Both the position numbers and the translations under genes were made by a program. A stretch of 64,000 nt of DNA from Streptomyces viridochromogenes (GTDB taxonomy: Bacteria; Actinomycetota; Actinomycetes; Streptomycetales; Streptomycetaceae). A model generated the notes under the pieces. The model searched no databases, was not told the origin of the DNA, and saw only the letters and a program-made list of their open reading frames with translations. Shown here piece by piece: positions 41,609 to 49,501 of this stretch (position 1 is its first letter; each line of letters opens with the position of its first letter). The stretch lies in assembly GCF_001270495.1 (NCBI RefSeq), contig NZ_LGUR01000003.1:1-64000 (forward strand), written 5' to 3'.

Positions 41609-42077
41609 TGAAGAGCGAGATGACCCGAGCCCCTCCAACAGCGGCCGTGTAGATGAAGGGTGGCGCTCAACGGCGCCGCCCTTTGTCGTTCGCAAGCGCC
41701 TTCGCTCTCACGCCCAGGCGCAAGCCTGTAAGGCGTCTTCACGAAGGGGCGGCCTACCGGCCGCCACAGCCGCTTGCGGTCTTCATGCTGTCCGCCCTTC
41801 GGGCGGCACCACTCCTTCGCCGTCGCCCTTCGGGCGCCGTCGGACTATGAGCGAGGTCACAGGCTTCCCCGTTTCCGGAAGCAAGATCGTTTAGCGACTT
41901 GTAAGTGTAAGTACGTAAGTCGCGAGGCTCGCGAGGCTTGAGCCCCTGTCGGGGCTCGCCTGCATGAAGACGCCGTACGTACATCGCAGGTTGCAGGCTT
42001 GGCCCCCGAAGGGGGCCTCCTGATCGAAGACGAAGGACGCGAGTACGTACGTACGTCTCTCGCGCGAGGGGGTCCGC
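41609..42077. other. Hairpin-dense noncoding segment before the late genes
   Basis: No gene is supported here. At least six strong hairpins line up: 41748-41765 (GGCGGCC/GGCCGCC), 41792-41806 (CCGCCC/GGGCGG), 41824-41836 (CGCCC/GGGCG), 41894-41923 (GCGACTT/AAGTCGC), 41940-41957 (GAGCCCC/GGGGCTC) and 42001-42017 (GGCCCCC/GGGGGCC). The self-complementary GTACGTACGTAC lies at 42043-42054. It may be a structured RNA, a terminator array, or the packaging (cos/pac) region beside the HNH-terminase genes. Confidence 0.6.
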
Positions 42078-42999
42078 TTGGAGATCCTCGAACTCTGCGC
42101 TGGGTACGGCGGCCTGGGTGCGGCGGTGGCCCCGCTCGTGAACGGTCGCCTCGCATACGTCGCAGAGAGCGCGCCCGGACCGAGTGCAGTCCTGGCCGAG
42201 AGGTACCCAGACGCACCCAACCTCGGCGACATCCGCGACATCGACTGGGTTCAACTCGTGGGCCTGATCGACGTGATCACCGCAGGGTTCCCCTGCCAGG
42301 ACATCAGCATTGCGGGGAACCGGGTTGGAATTCGAGGCGCTCGCTCTGGAGTTTGGGTCCACGTCGCTGAAGCAGTTCGCATCGTTCGCCCCCGCTTCGT
42401 CTTCCTGGAAAACGTCTCGAACCTCCGGACGCGCGGCCTCGAAGTCGTCGTCTCCGACCTGGCCGAGATCGGGTATAGCGCGCGGTGGGTGTGCGTACGA
42501 GCTTCCGAAGCTGGTGCTCCCCACCTGCGAGACCGTTGGTTCTGCATCGCGACCCCTGAAGACGCCGACAGCGAACCTCGGATCTAACGGCGGCCCCCGC
42601 CACCCTGACGAACGCCGAGCTGGTGGTCACGGCCCCACGCTCGACGACGAGGCGAGCTTCGTTCTCCCCTACTCCTGCGCGATCCGCGAAGGCCGCGAGC
42701 CCGAGCCCGAGATCGACGGTCCCCACTCCCCCGCTTCCTGGTGGGGCGAGTACCTCCCCGGCATTCGTCGGTGGGAGGACGTGACCGGCCGGGCCGCTCC
42801 TCCGCCAACCGAGATCGGCCTTCAAGGCAGTCCGCGCGTCAGCGCGCGTTGGGTCGAGTGGCTCATGGGCCTTCCCCGCGGATACGTCACCGACGTGCCC
42901 GGCCTGACGCGCGGACAACAGCTTCAGATCCTCGGCAACGGCGTCGTCCCTCAACAGGCGTCGGCCGCGTTCGCGGCCCTCCTCGACCTGGAGGTGTGA
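42078..42999 (+). pseudogene. C5 cytosine DNA methyltransferase, frameshifted
   Basis: The 5' part (TTG 42078, GAGGGGG upstream) encodes motifs I (ELCAGYGGLG), IV (AGFPCQDIS with the catalytic Cys), VI (LENVSNL) and VIII-like APHLRDRWF, then stops at 42587. The next frame carries the target recognition domain (TPTANLGSNGGPRHPD), motif IX-like LPRGYVTD and motif X LQILGNGVVPQQA, ending at 42999. Removing one base near 42555-42575 would join them into one protein of about 307 aa. It is therefore a normal phage methyltransferase broken by a one-base change, a sequencing error, or an unusual +1 frameshift. It likely shielded phage DNA from restriction. Its stop overlaps the HNH start. Confidence 0.82.
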
Positions 43000-43313
43000 T
43001 GCCGAACTGGTCCTCGTCGGACAGGCGCGAGCGTCTGCCGGCGGACTGGCCGAAGATCCGACTCCGCGTCCTGCGACGAGACGGTCACCGCTGCACCGCC
43101 CGCGATCAGTACGGGGAGCGCTGCGAGGAACTCGCAACGGACGTAGACCACATCGTGCCTGGTGATGACCATCGAGAGACCAACCTAAGAGCACTCTGCG
43201 GGTTTCATCACCAGGCCAAATCCTCCCGCGAGGGAGCCCTCGCCCTGGCTGCCCAACGGCGCCGGATCGGCAAGCGATTCAAGCGGACCGAGGCCCATCC
43301 GGGCCTCCTCTGA
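42999..43313 (+). CDS. HNH endonuclease next to terminase
   Basis: 104 aa; ATG overlaps the methyltransferase stop (TGATG). It reads RVLRRDGHRCTARDQYGERC, then LATDVDHIVPGDDHRETNLR and ALCGFHHQAKSSREG, a canonical HNH with Cys pair, Asp-His and His-His. Small HNH proteins placed before the terminase genes are typical of cos-type siphoviruses, where they assist cohesive-end cutting by the terminase (known for HK97 gp74). No homing features. Confidence 0.92.
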   Translation: MPNWSSSDRRERLPADWPKIRLRVLRRDGHRCTARDQYGERCEELATDVDHIVPGDDHRETNLRALCGFHHQAKSSREGALALAAQRRRIGKRFKRTEAHPGLL

Positions 43314-43323
43314 GGGGGTGCCC

Positions 43324-43548
43324 GTGTTCACCGTTGCCTGGGTCGCTTGGATCGGCCTCTTCGTCGTGATCGAGGGCGCCGCTCTCTACCTGAAAGAGCC
43401 CGGCGACACCCTGTCCGAGCACATCTGGAAGTGGTTCCACACCGCGAAGGGCACCGTGCCGGACCGGACAACCCGGCTACGCCGCTTCGTCCTGGTCGCG
43501 TTCATAGCCTGGCTGTCAGCTCACTTCCTCTCGGGCGGGACCTTCTAG
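43324..43548 (+). CDS. Small membrane protein
   Basis: 74 aa from GTG 43324, with GAGGGG six bases upstream; GTG 43318 would overlap that site. Two hydrophobic segments (VAWVAWIGLFVVIEGAALYL and RRFVLVAFIAWLSAHFL) flank a polar loop. Such proteins are often encoded between HNH and terminase genes in Streptomyces phages; a holin-like role is possible but unproven. Its TAG stop shares the bases CTAG with the stop of the opposite-strand gene. Confidence 0.72.
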   Translation: MFTVAWVAWIGLFVVIEGAALYLKEPGDTLSEHIWKWFHTAKGTVPDRTTRLRRFVLVAFIAWLSAHFLSGGTF

Positions 43549-44186
43549 CTTCCTGAGCAATCCGGTAGGTCTTCGTACTTCCGCGGGCCATTCACCATGT
43601 TGGTCCAGGACATCAACAGCTTTGTGTCCTTCCGCAGCTCTTCGCGATAGTTGGAGTCCACCCATACGAGCCCCTCATCAGCTTGCATGGACCAGTACCT
43701 CCCCTCCCAATCCTGGTAGGAGAGGTTCGCAAAATCGAGCTTGGCGAGGATTGGCTTTCCATCCTTCTGCTTCAGGTTGAACGTGTAGGTGACAGCCGTG
43801 CAAGGCGCAACGTTCGGGACCCTGAACCAAAGCTGATTCTTGCTGTCGTACGCAGGACTAAAGAAGACGTCTACACCGCGCACGGTGTGATGCGAGTAGT
43901 TGCGCAGGTAGAGACGTCCGTCCTGGGTCCTTACGTCAAATAGCGCTGCCTGCTGCTTTCTTTCGCGGGCTCGCGCCTCGCCACTCTGTTGCAGCTGGTC
44001 TTTCGTTGCCATCCATTGCAGGAATGAGCCCACGCCAGCGAACAGCAGGCTGAAAACTGCGACCGCAGCAACAATGTAGTTGGTGGTGACTTCGACCAAG
44101 GCGACCTGCTCTTGAGCATCCGCCTCACTGCTCACTGCCTGCCGCCTTGACTGAAACCGCACGAGATGGCGATGGCGACGATTCAT
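43545..44186 (-). CDS. Leftward membrane-anchored cargo protein
   Basis: 213 aa, ATG start with GGGGGAG upstream. A basic N-terminus, then a membrane helix (YIVAAVAVFSLLFAGVGSF, about residues 37-56), a short coiled coil (QWMATKDQLQQSGEARARER) and an outward or cytoplasmic strand-rich domain (LRNYSHHTVRGVDVFFSP, VTYTFNLKQKDGKPILAKLD). It opposes the late operon, has its own control and lower G/C third-position bias, all signs of a lysogeny-expressed moron. Could be a superinfection exclusion protein; that is a guess. Confidence 0.78.
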   Translation of the reverse strand: MNRRHRHLVRFQSRRQAVSSEADAQEQVALVEVTTNYIVAAVAVFSLLFAGVGSFLQWMATKDQLQQSGEARARERKQQAALFDVRTQDGRLYLRNYSHHTVRGVDVFFSPAYDSKNQLWFRVPNVAPCTAVTYTFNLKQKDGKPILAKLDFANLSYQDWEGRYWSMQADEGLVWVDSNYREELRKDTKLLMSWTNMVNGPRKYEDLPDCSGS

Positions 44187-44221
44187 CTACTCCCCCGGAA
44201 CCGGTTAGGTGGTGAGCGCTT

Positions 44222-44650
44222 GTGCCTGGACCCGTACCGCAACGCGAAGCCGACCTAGCACGCCCTCGCCACCGCAAGGGAGGCGACGTCAGCACGGTGA
44301 CCAAGGGGATCGCTCGGCCGACGAAGATACCGAACAGCGACCGCTCCTGGCATCCGATCGCCAAGCGCCTATGGGACTCCCTGAAGGAGTCCGGCCAGGC
44401 CGACTTCTACCAGGCGAGCGACTGGGCCCTCGCCTACTCCCTCTGCGAAGACCTCTCCTTCTACAAGAAGTCGGGGAAGCGGTCGGGTCAGATGCTCCAG
44501 ACCATCTACAGCGCCTTCGAGCGGCTGCTCGTCGCCGAGGGCGACCGGCGCCGTGTGCGCATCGAACTGCATGAGCCCGAGCCCGAGGAGCAGTCTGCGG
44601 CTGTCCTCGCCATCGCTGACTACAAGAAGGATCTCGGACTCGCCGAGTAG
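44222..44650 (+). CDS. terS: Terminase small subunit
   Basis: 142 aa from GTG 44222 with GGTGGTGAG upstream. The start MPGPVPQREADLARPRHRKG is characteristic of actinophage small terminases. It continues with WHPIAKRLWDSLKESGQADF, YQASDWALAYSLCEDL and a helical oligomerisation region (QMLQTIYSAFERLL). It recognises the packaging site and brings DNA to the large subunit. It lies 20 bases before the large subunit gene. Confidence 0.9.
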   Translation: MPGPVPQREADLARPRHRKGGDVSTVTKGIARPTKIPNSDRSWHPIAKRLWDSLKESGQADFYQASDWALAYSLCEDLSFYKKSGKRSGQMLQTIYSAFERLLVAEGDRRRVRIELHEPEPEEQSAAVLAIADYKKDLGLAE

Positions 44651-44669
44651 CTCCGGGGGGTGAGCCCGC

Positions 44670-46313
44670 ATGATGAAGGCTCCCCCGAAGCTCACCGACG
44701 AGGAGATCGACGCTCTCGAACCGTCCTTCCTCGGCCCGACCTGGCTACGTGAGCCGGACGGTTCGTGGAAGCTCCCCGAGCACACGCTCGGCTGGCAGAT
44801 CGCCGGATGGTGTGCCGAGTACCTGAAGGCCGAGGACGGCGGCCCCTGGCGCTTCACGCGCGAGCAGCTCCGCTTCGTGCTCTGGTGGTACGCGGTCGAT
44901 GAGACCGGCCGGTTCACCTACCGCAAGGGCGTCTTGCAGAGGCTCAAGGGGTGGGGGAAAGACCCGCTCCTGGCCGTGATCTCGCTCGTCGAGTTCGTCG
45001 GCCCCTCTCGCTTCTCCCACTGGGAAGAGGGGCAGCCGGTCGGCGTGCCGCACCCCCAGGCGTGGGTGCAGATCGCGGCAGTCTCGCGGGATCAGACCCG
45101 CAACACCATGACCCTGATGCCGAGCCTCATGAGCGACAAGCTCATCGAGACGTACGGCATCAAGGCGGGCGCCGAGCTGATCCGTGCGAACGGTGGCCGG
45201 CAGAGACTCGAAGCGGTCACCAGCTCGTTCCGCGCCCTCGAAGGCGGGCGAGTGACATTCACGGTGCTCAACGAGACGCACCACTGGGTCACCGGCAACA
45301 ACGGCGACCGCATGTACGAGACAATCGACGGCAACGCGACGAAGAAGGACTCGCGGTATCTGGCGATCACGAACGCGTTCCTCCCCGGTGAGGACAGCGT
45401 GGCCGAGCGAATGCGCGAAGCCTTCGAGAAGATCCTCGAAGGCCGAGCGGCGGACATCGGCTTCATGTACGACTCGATCGAGGCGCATCCGGCTACGCCG
45501 CTGACGCCCGAGGCGATTCGCATCGTCCTGCCGAAGATCCGCGGTGACGCGGTCTGGCTGCGGGTCGAGACGATCCTTCAGTCGATCCTCGACACGACGA
45601 TCGCGCCGAGCCGCTCTCGGCGCATGTGGCTGAACCAGATCGTTGCGAGTGAGGACGCTCTCTTCGGCCCGGCCGAGTGGGACGTTCTTCGGGACGACGA
45701 CAAGCAGCTCCAGCCCGGTGACGAGATCACGCTCGGGTTTGACGGTGGCCTTCGAGACGACAGCACGGCTTTGGTGGCCCTGCGCGTCAAGGACATGTGC
45801 GCCTTCGTGCTCGGCCTGTGGGAGAAGCCGGACGGACCGCAGGGCCAGGACTGGGAAGTTCCCCGCGCCCAGGTCGACTCGGCCGTGCACGAAGCCTTCG
45901 GCACCTTCGAGGTGCGAGGCATGTACGCCGACGTGGCGCTCTGGGAGTCATACATCTCCGAGTGGTCGGAGACGTACGGCGAGGGCCTGGCCGTGAAGGC
46001 GCCCGGCAAGGACGCGATCGGCTGGGACATGCGCACCAGCCTGAAGGCGTCGACCCTCGCGAACGAGCGCCTGATGCGCTCGATCTTCGATCGCAAGGTC
46101 GCCCACGACGGCGACCGCAAGCTCCGCCGGCACGTCCTGAACGCGCGGCGGCGCACCAACAACTACGGCGTGAGCTTCGGCAAGGAAAGCCGAGAAAGCC
46201 CGAAGAAGGTCGATGCCTACGCCGCGTTGATGCTCGCGCACGAGGCCCTGGTCGACCTTCGAGCCCGTGGCCGGAAGGTCCGTAAGCGGACCGGCCGGGG
46301 CTTCTTCCTGTAG
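44670..46313 (+). CDS. terL: Terminase large subunit
   Basis: 547 aa, start ATGATG with GGGGGGTGAG upstream. The ATPase carries the Walker A variant RLKGWGKDPLLAVIS near residue 93 and a Walker B-like VTFTVLNETHHW near 200. The RNase H-like nuclease begins LGFDGGLRDDSTALVAL near 355, with further acidic residues (YADVALWESY). It packages phage DNA into procapsids and cuts it. Operator copy 11 begins right after its stop. Confidence 0.95.
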   Translation: MMKAPPKLTDEEIDALEPSFLGPTWLREPDGSWKLPEHTLGWQIAGWCAEYLKAEDGGPWRFTREQLRFVLWWYAVDETGRFTYRKGVLQRLKGWGKDPLLAVISLVEFVGPSRFSHWEEGQPVGVPHPQAWVQIAAVSRDQTRNTMTLMPSLMSDKLIETYGIKAGAELIRANGGRQRLEAVTSSFRALEGGRVTFTVLNETHHWVTGNNGDRMYETIDGNATKKDSRYLAITNAFLPGEDSVAERMREAFEKILEGRAADIGFMYDSIEAHPATPLTPEAIRIVLPKIRGDAVWLRVETILQSILDTTIAPSRSRRMWLNQIVASEDALFGPAEWDVLRDDDKQLQPGDEITLGFDGGLRDDSTALVALRVKDMCAFVLGLWEKPDGPQGQDWEVPRAQVDSAVHEAFGTFEVRGMYADVALWESYISEWSETYGEGLAVKAPGKDAIGWDMRTSLKASTLANERLMRSIFDRKVAHDGDRKLRRHVLNARRRTNNYGVSFGKESRESPKKVDAYAALMLAHEALVDLRARGRKVRKRTGRGFFL

Positions 46314-46332
46314 CAGTGTAAACATGTAACCA
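46314..46332 (-). promoter_or_regulatory. Operator/stoperator-like motif, copy 11, inverted
   Basis: On the reverse strand TGGTTACATGTTTACACTG, a near-perfect consensus copy. It lies between terminase and portal. All other copies are on the forward strand in the leftward operon; this one lies in the rightward operon and is flipped, so the orientation relative to transcription is the same everywhere. Confidence 0.75.
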
Positions 46333-46345
46333 AGGGCGGTGAACC

Positions 46346-47773
46346 ATGGCCGACCCCACACCCACTCCCCTGGCGGTGCAGCTCCTTGCCATCCTCGGCC
46401 GGGACAAAGAGCGACTGACCCGGATCGACGACTACCTTCACGGCCATCACGACGACCCATACATGCCCGCGATGGCAGACGACGAGTACCGGCTCCTCGC
46501 GAAGCGGTCCGTCTCAAACTGGACGCCTCTCCTCGTCAACACCCCGGCGCAGGCCCTCTATGTGGACGGCTACCGGGCGGGCGACGAGGACGGCAAGGGC
46601 TCGGCAACGGACCTGACCTCCCCCCAGTGGGAACACTGGCAGCGCTCCCGCCTCGACGCCCGTCAATCGGCCGTCTACAAGGGCGCGTTGACGTACGGCC
46701 ACTCGTTCACCCTTACCGAGCGGGTGAAGGGCTCGGTCCTGACGAAGGGCCTGTCCGCGCTGCGGACGGCCGCGCTGTACGAAGACCCGGCGAACGACGA
46801 CACCCCATACTGCGCGTTGACCGTAACGGCCTGGCCCTCAGGCGAGACCGCCGGCACTGCCCGTATGTGGGACGGCCGCTCCGAGTACGCGGTGTCCTTC
46901 AAGTCGCTGGACGACGCGGACGGCGTTCGCGTGGGGAAGGGCAAGCGGCACGGCGCGAGCGAGTGTCCCGTGACCCGCTTCGCGGCGTCGGTCGACCTCG
47001 AAGGCCGGACGGTCGGCGTGATCGAGCCGATGATCCCGCTCCAGAACCGCATCAATCAAACGATCTTCGATCTCCTCGTCGCGCAGACGTACGCCTCGGT
47101 GAAGGTGCGGACCGTCACGGGCATGGCCCCGCCGGTCCAGCGTGATCCGGAGACGGGCGAGGTCGTCTACGACGAGCAGGGCAACCCGATCCCCCTGCCG
47201 ATCAACCACAACGCCAAGCGGTTCCTTTTTGCGGAGGACCCGGACGTTCGCTTCGGATCGCTCGACGAGACTCCGCTCGGCGGGTTCATCGAGTCGATCG
47301 ACATGAGCATCCGGCACCTGAGTGCCGTCGCCCAAGTCCCGCCTCACCATTTGTTGGGGCAGATAGCCAACCTGTCGGCGGAAGCCCTTCAGGCTGCGGA
47401 GACGGCGCTCTCCCGCAAGATTCAGGAGTTCCGTACGGCATTCGGTGAAGCGTGGGAACGGGTCTTCCGATTGGCCGCCGAGCTGGAAGGCGCGGACGGC
47501 TCCGAGGACTTCAAGGGCGAGGTCATCTGGCGCGACATGGAGCAGCGCTCGTTGGCGCAGGCCGCTGACGCGCTGGGCAAGTTGCGTGAGCAGCTCGGCA
47601 TCCCGGCCAAGGGCTTGTGGAAGCGCGTCCCGAACGTCACTCAAACCGAGCTGGACGAGTGGGACGAACTCGCCGAGGACGAAGACTCGGTGGGGCAGCT
47701 CGCTTCCGCACTGACGCGGGCGACCGCTGAACCTGCCTCGGTCACCACGGACTCTGTCGCGGTGGCTGCATGA
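46346..47773 (+). CDS. Portal protein, SPP1 gp6-like
   Basis: 475 aa, ATG start with AAGGGCGG upstream. Typical portal features: the N-terminal YLHGHHDDPYMP, LLVNTPAQALYVDGYR, the central EPMIPLQNRINQTIFDLLV, and the FIESIDMSIRHLSAVAQVPP-HHLL stem segment followed by the helical wing. It forms the dodecameric DNA gate of the head and docks terminase and connectors. It overlaps the next gene by four bases (ATGA). Confidence 0.94.
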   Translation: MADPTPTPLAVQLLAILGRDKERLTRIDDYLHGHHDDPYMPAMADDEYRLLAKRSVSNWTPLLVNTPAQALYVDGYRAGDEDGKGSATDLTSPQWEHWQRSRLDARQSAVYKGALTYGHSFTLTERVKGSVLTKGLSALRTAALYEDPANDDTPYCALTVTAWPSGETAGTARMWDGRSEYAVSFKSLDDADGVRVGKGKRHGASECPVTRFAASVDLEGRTVGVIEPMIPLQNRINQTIFDLLVAQTYASVKVRTVTGMAPPVQRDPETGEVVYDEQGNPIPLPINHNAKRFLFAEDPDVRFGSLDETPLGGFIESIDMSIRHLSAVAQVPPHHLLGQIANLSAEALQAAETALSRKIQEFRTAFGEAWERVFRLAAELEGADGSEDFKGEVIWRDMEQRSLAQAADALGKLREQLGIPAKGLWKRVPNVTQTELDEWDELAEDEDSVGQLASALTRATAEPASVTTDSVAVAA

Positions 47774-48924
47774 GCAAGGCGACGAGGCAGGCCGAGACCG
47801 ACGAAGTCTCGGCCGCCTTCCACGTCGCGCTGACGCAGATCGGCGCACAGACCACGGCCGAGGCCCTCGCCCTTTGGGCGGATGTCCCGGTCGAACGGCG
47901 AGCGGCCACGGCTGGCGCCTGGCTGCGCAAGGCGATCACGCTCGTCATGAGCCGTCGCCGCCAGTCCCGGGATCTCGCGCGGGCCTACTACCGGCTCGCC
48001 CGAGCGCTCCAGACCGGCCGCACGGTTGCTGACCCCTATCACCCCGAACCGTCGTACGTGACCCTGGCGGATCTGCGCAGGGAGTTCGCCGAACTCGCGG
48101 GCAACTACCAACCGCCCACCGAACAGGGGGGCGAGGCCACGACCGTCGCTGACGGGGAAGCCTCGTCCGCCCGGCAAGCCGAGAACGACATCCCGCAGGA
48201 CGCTCCGGGCCAGGCGCCCGGCAGCGCCTCGGGGCAGACCCTCGACAGCGAGGGCGGAGAGATTCTCGAAGCCGCCCGCGCCGACGCCGAGGACCAGGAC
48301 GACGAGGACGACCCGGACTGGGAACGCATTCTCGTCGAGGAGCTGGAAGGGCTCCGCGAGGAAGAGGAGCGCGTCGAGCGCCAGGCCGAAGAGGAACTTC
48401 GGATCGCGTTGGAGGCCCTCGGCACCGCGAACCTCGACCGGCGCATGACCCTCGAAGACGCCGACCCCGACGAGGCCCACCGCCAGGCGGGCGCACAGCA
48501 GGCCGCAGCCGCCTCGCGCGTCGCGATGAACGGCGGCCGGTCGGCGAACTGGACGCACATGTCGCGCGACCGGCGGGCCCTCGGGTACGTACGTCTGTCC
48601 CGCACGGGCACCCCGTGCGGATGGTGCGCCATGTTGATCAGCCGGGGCCCGGTCTACAAGAGCCGCGAGTCCGCCACGTTCAACGACGGCGACCGCTACC
48701 ACGACAACTGCCACTGCTACGCGATGCCGGTCTGGAGCCGGGATCAGTACCAGTCGAGCGAGCTGACCGCCTTGTCGCGGCAGTACGAGGCCCTGTGGCC
48801 GGAGGTCACGAAGGGCCATAGCGGAAAGGCCGCGGTGACCGTCTGGCGCCGCTTCATCCGCAACAAGCAGCGAGCCGCAGCCCAGGAGGCGCGGCAGTCC
48901 ACTGACACAGCCCCGGAGGCGTGA
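47770..48924 (+). CDS. MuF-like minor head protein (VG15 type)
   Basis: 384 aa. A helical N-terminus, a long acidic central linker (EDQDDEDDPDWERILVEELE), and a C-terminal MuF-like core with RTGTPCGWCAMLISRGPVY and YHDNCHCYAMPVW, whose Cys and His likely bind zinc. This family is placed after the portal in many actinophages and is a minor capsid component or head maturation protein. No toxin domain is fused to it. Starts inside the portal stop. Confidence 0.88.
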   Translation: MSKATRQAETDEVSAAFHVALTQIGAQTTAEALALWADVPVERRAATAGAWLRKAITLVMSRRRQSRDLARAYYRLARALQTGRTVADPYHPEPSYVTLADLRREFAELAGNYQPPTEQGGEATTVADGEASSARQAENDIPQDAPGQAPGSASGQTLDSEGGEILEAARADAEDQDDEDDPDWERILVEELEGLREEEERVERQAEEELRIALEALGTANLDRRMTLEDADPDEAHRQAGAQQAAAASRVAMNGGRSANWTHMSRDRRALGYVRLSRTGTPCGWCAMLISRGPVYKSRESATFNDGDRYHDNCHCYAMPVWSRDQYQSSELTALSRQYEALWPEVTKGHSGKAAVTVWRRFIRNKQRAAAQEARQSTDTAPEA

Positions 48925-48925
48925 A

Positions 48926-49453
48926 GTGCCCGAAGAGAAGCCTGACGAGACGCCGACCGAGGAGAAGCCCGGCGAGACTCCGCCCGGCCAGAAGCCGGAC
49001 GGGGAGCAGAAGCCGGACGACAAGGCTGGTGCCGCCGGGCCGTCCACGAGTTCCGAGGACGAGTTGCCCGACTGGGCGCGCAAGGAACTGGCGAAGGTCC
49101 GTGGCGAGGCAGCTGGTTACCGCACGCGGCTGCGCGACGCCGAGACGAAGCTCTCCGAGGCGAAGACGCCCGAGGAGGTCGAGGCCGCTCTCGCGGACGT
49201 GAAGTCGAAGAACGCCGAGCTGGAGCGCTCGCTCCTGGTCGCCACCGTGGCCCGGAAGTACGACCTGCCCGCCGAACTGGCCGGGCGCCTTCAGGGCGGC
49301 ACGCCCGAGGAACTCGACACCGACGCCAAGGCCCTTCAGGCGCTTCTCACCCCTGCGGCCCCGCCTTCCCTCGGCGGCGGCCTCAACCCGTCCGACGAGG
49401 ACGACGGAGAGATGGACCCGCGCAAACTCGCGCGGCGGTCCCGGCGCTTCTAG
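48926..49453 (+). CDS. Scaffolding protein
   Basis: 175 aa from GTG 48926, with GGAGGCG upstream. The Pro/Glu/Lys-rich disordered N-terminus is followed by a coiled coil (LAKVRGEAAGYRTRLRDAET) and a helical pair (VATVARKYDLPAELAGRLQG), ending in a basic tail that would contact the coat protein (KLARRSRRF). This composition and its location before the major capsid gene are diagnostic of phage scaffolds. Confidence 0.88.
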   Translation: MPEEKPDETPTEEKPGETPPGQKPDGEQKPDDKAGAAGPSTSSEDELPDWARKELAKVRGEAAGYRTRLRDAETKLSEAKTPEEVEAALADVKSKNAELERSLLVATVARKYDLPAELAGRLQGGTPEELDTDAKALQALLTPAAPPSLGGGLNPSDEDDGEMDPRKLARRSRRF

Positions 49454-49501
49454 CTAAACTGTGCAGATCGCTTTCGTGAGTTCGCCACCGGTGGGGGTCT
49501 T

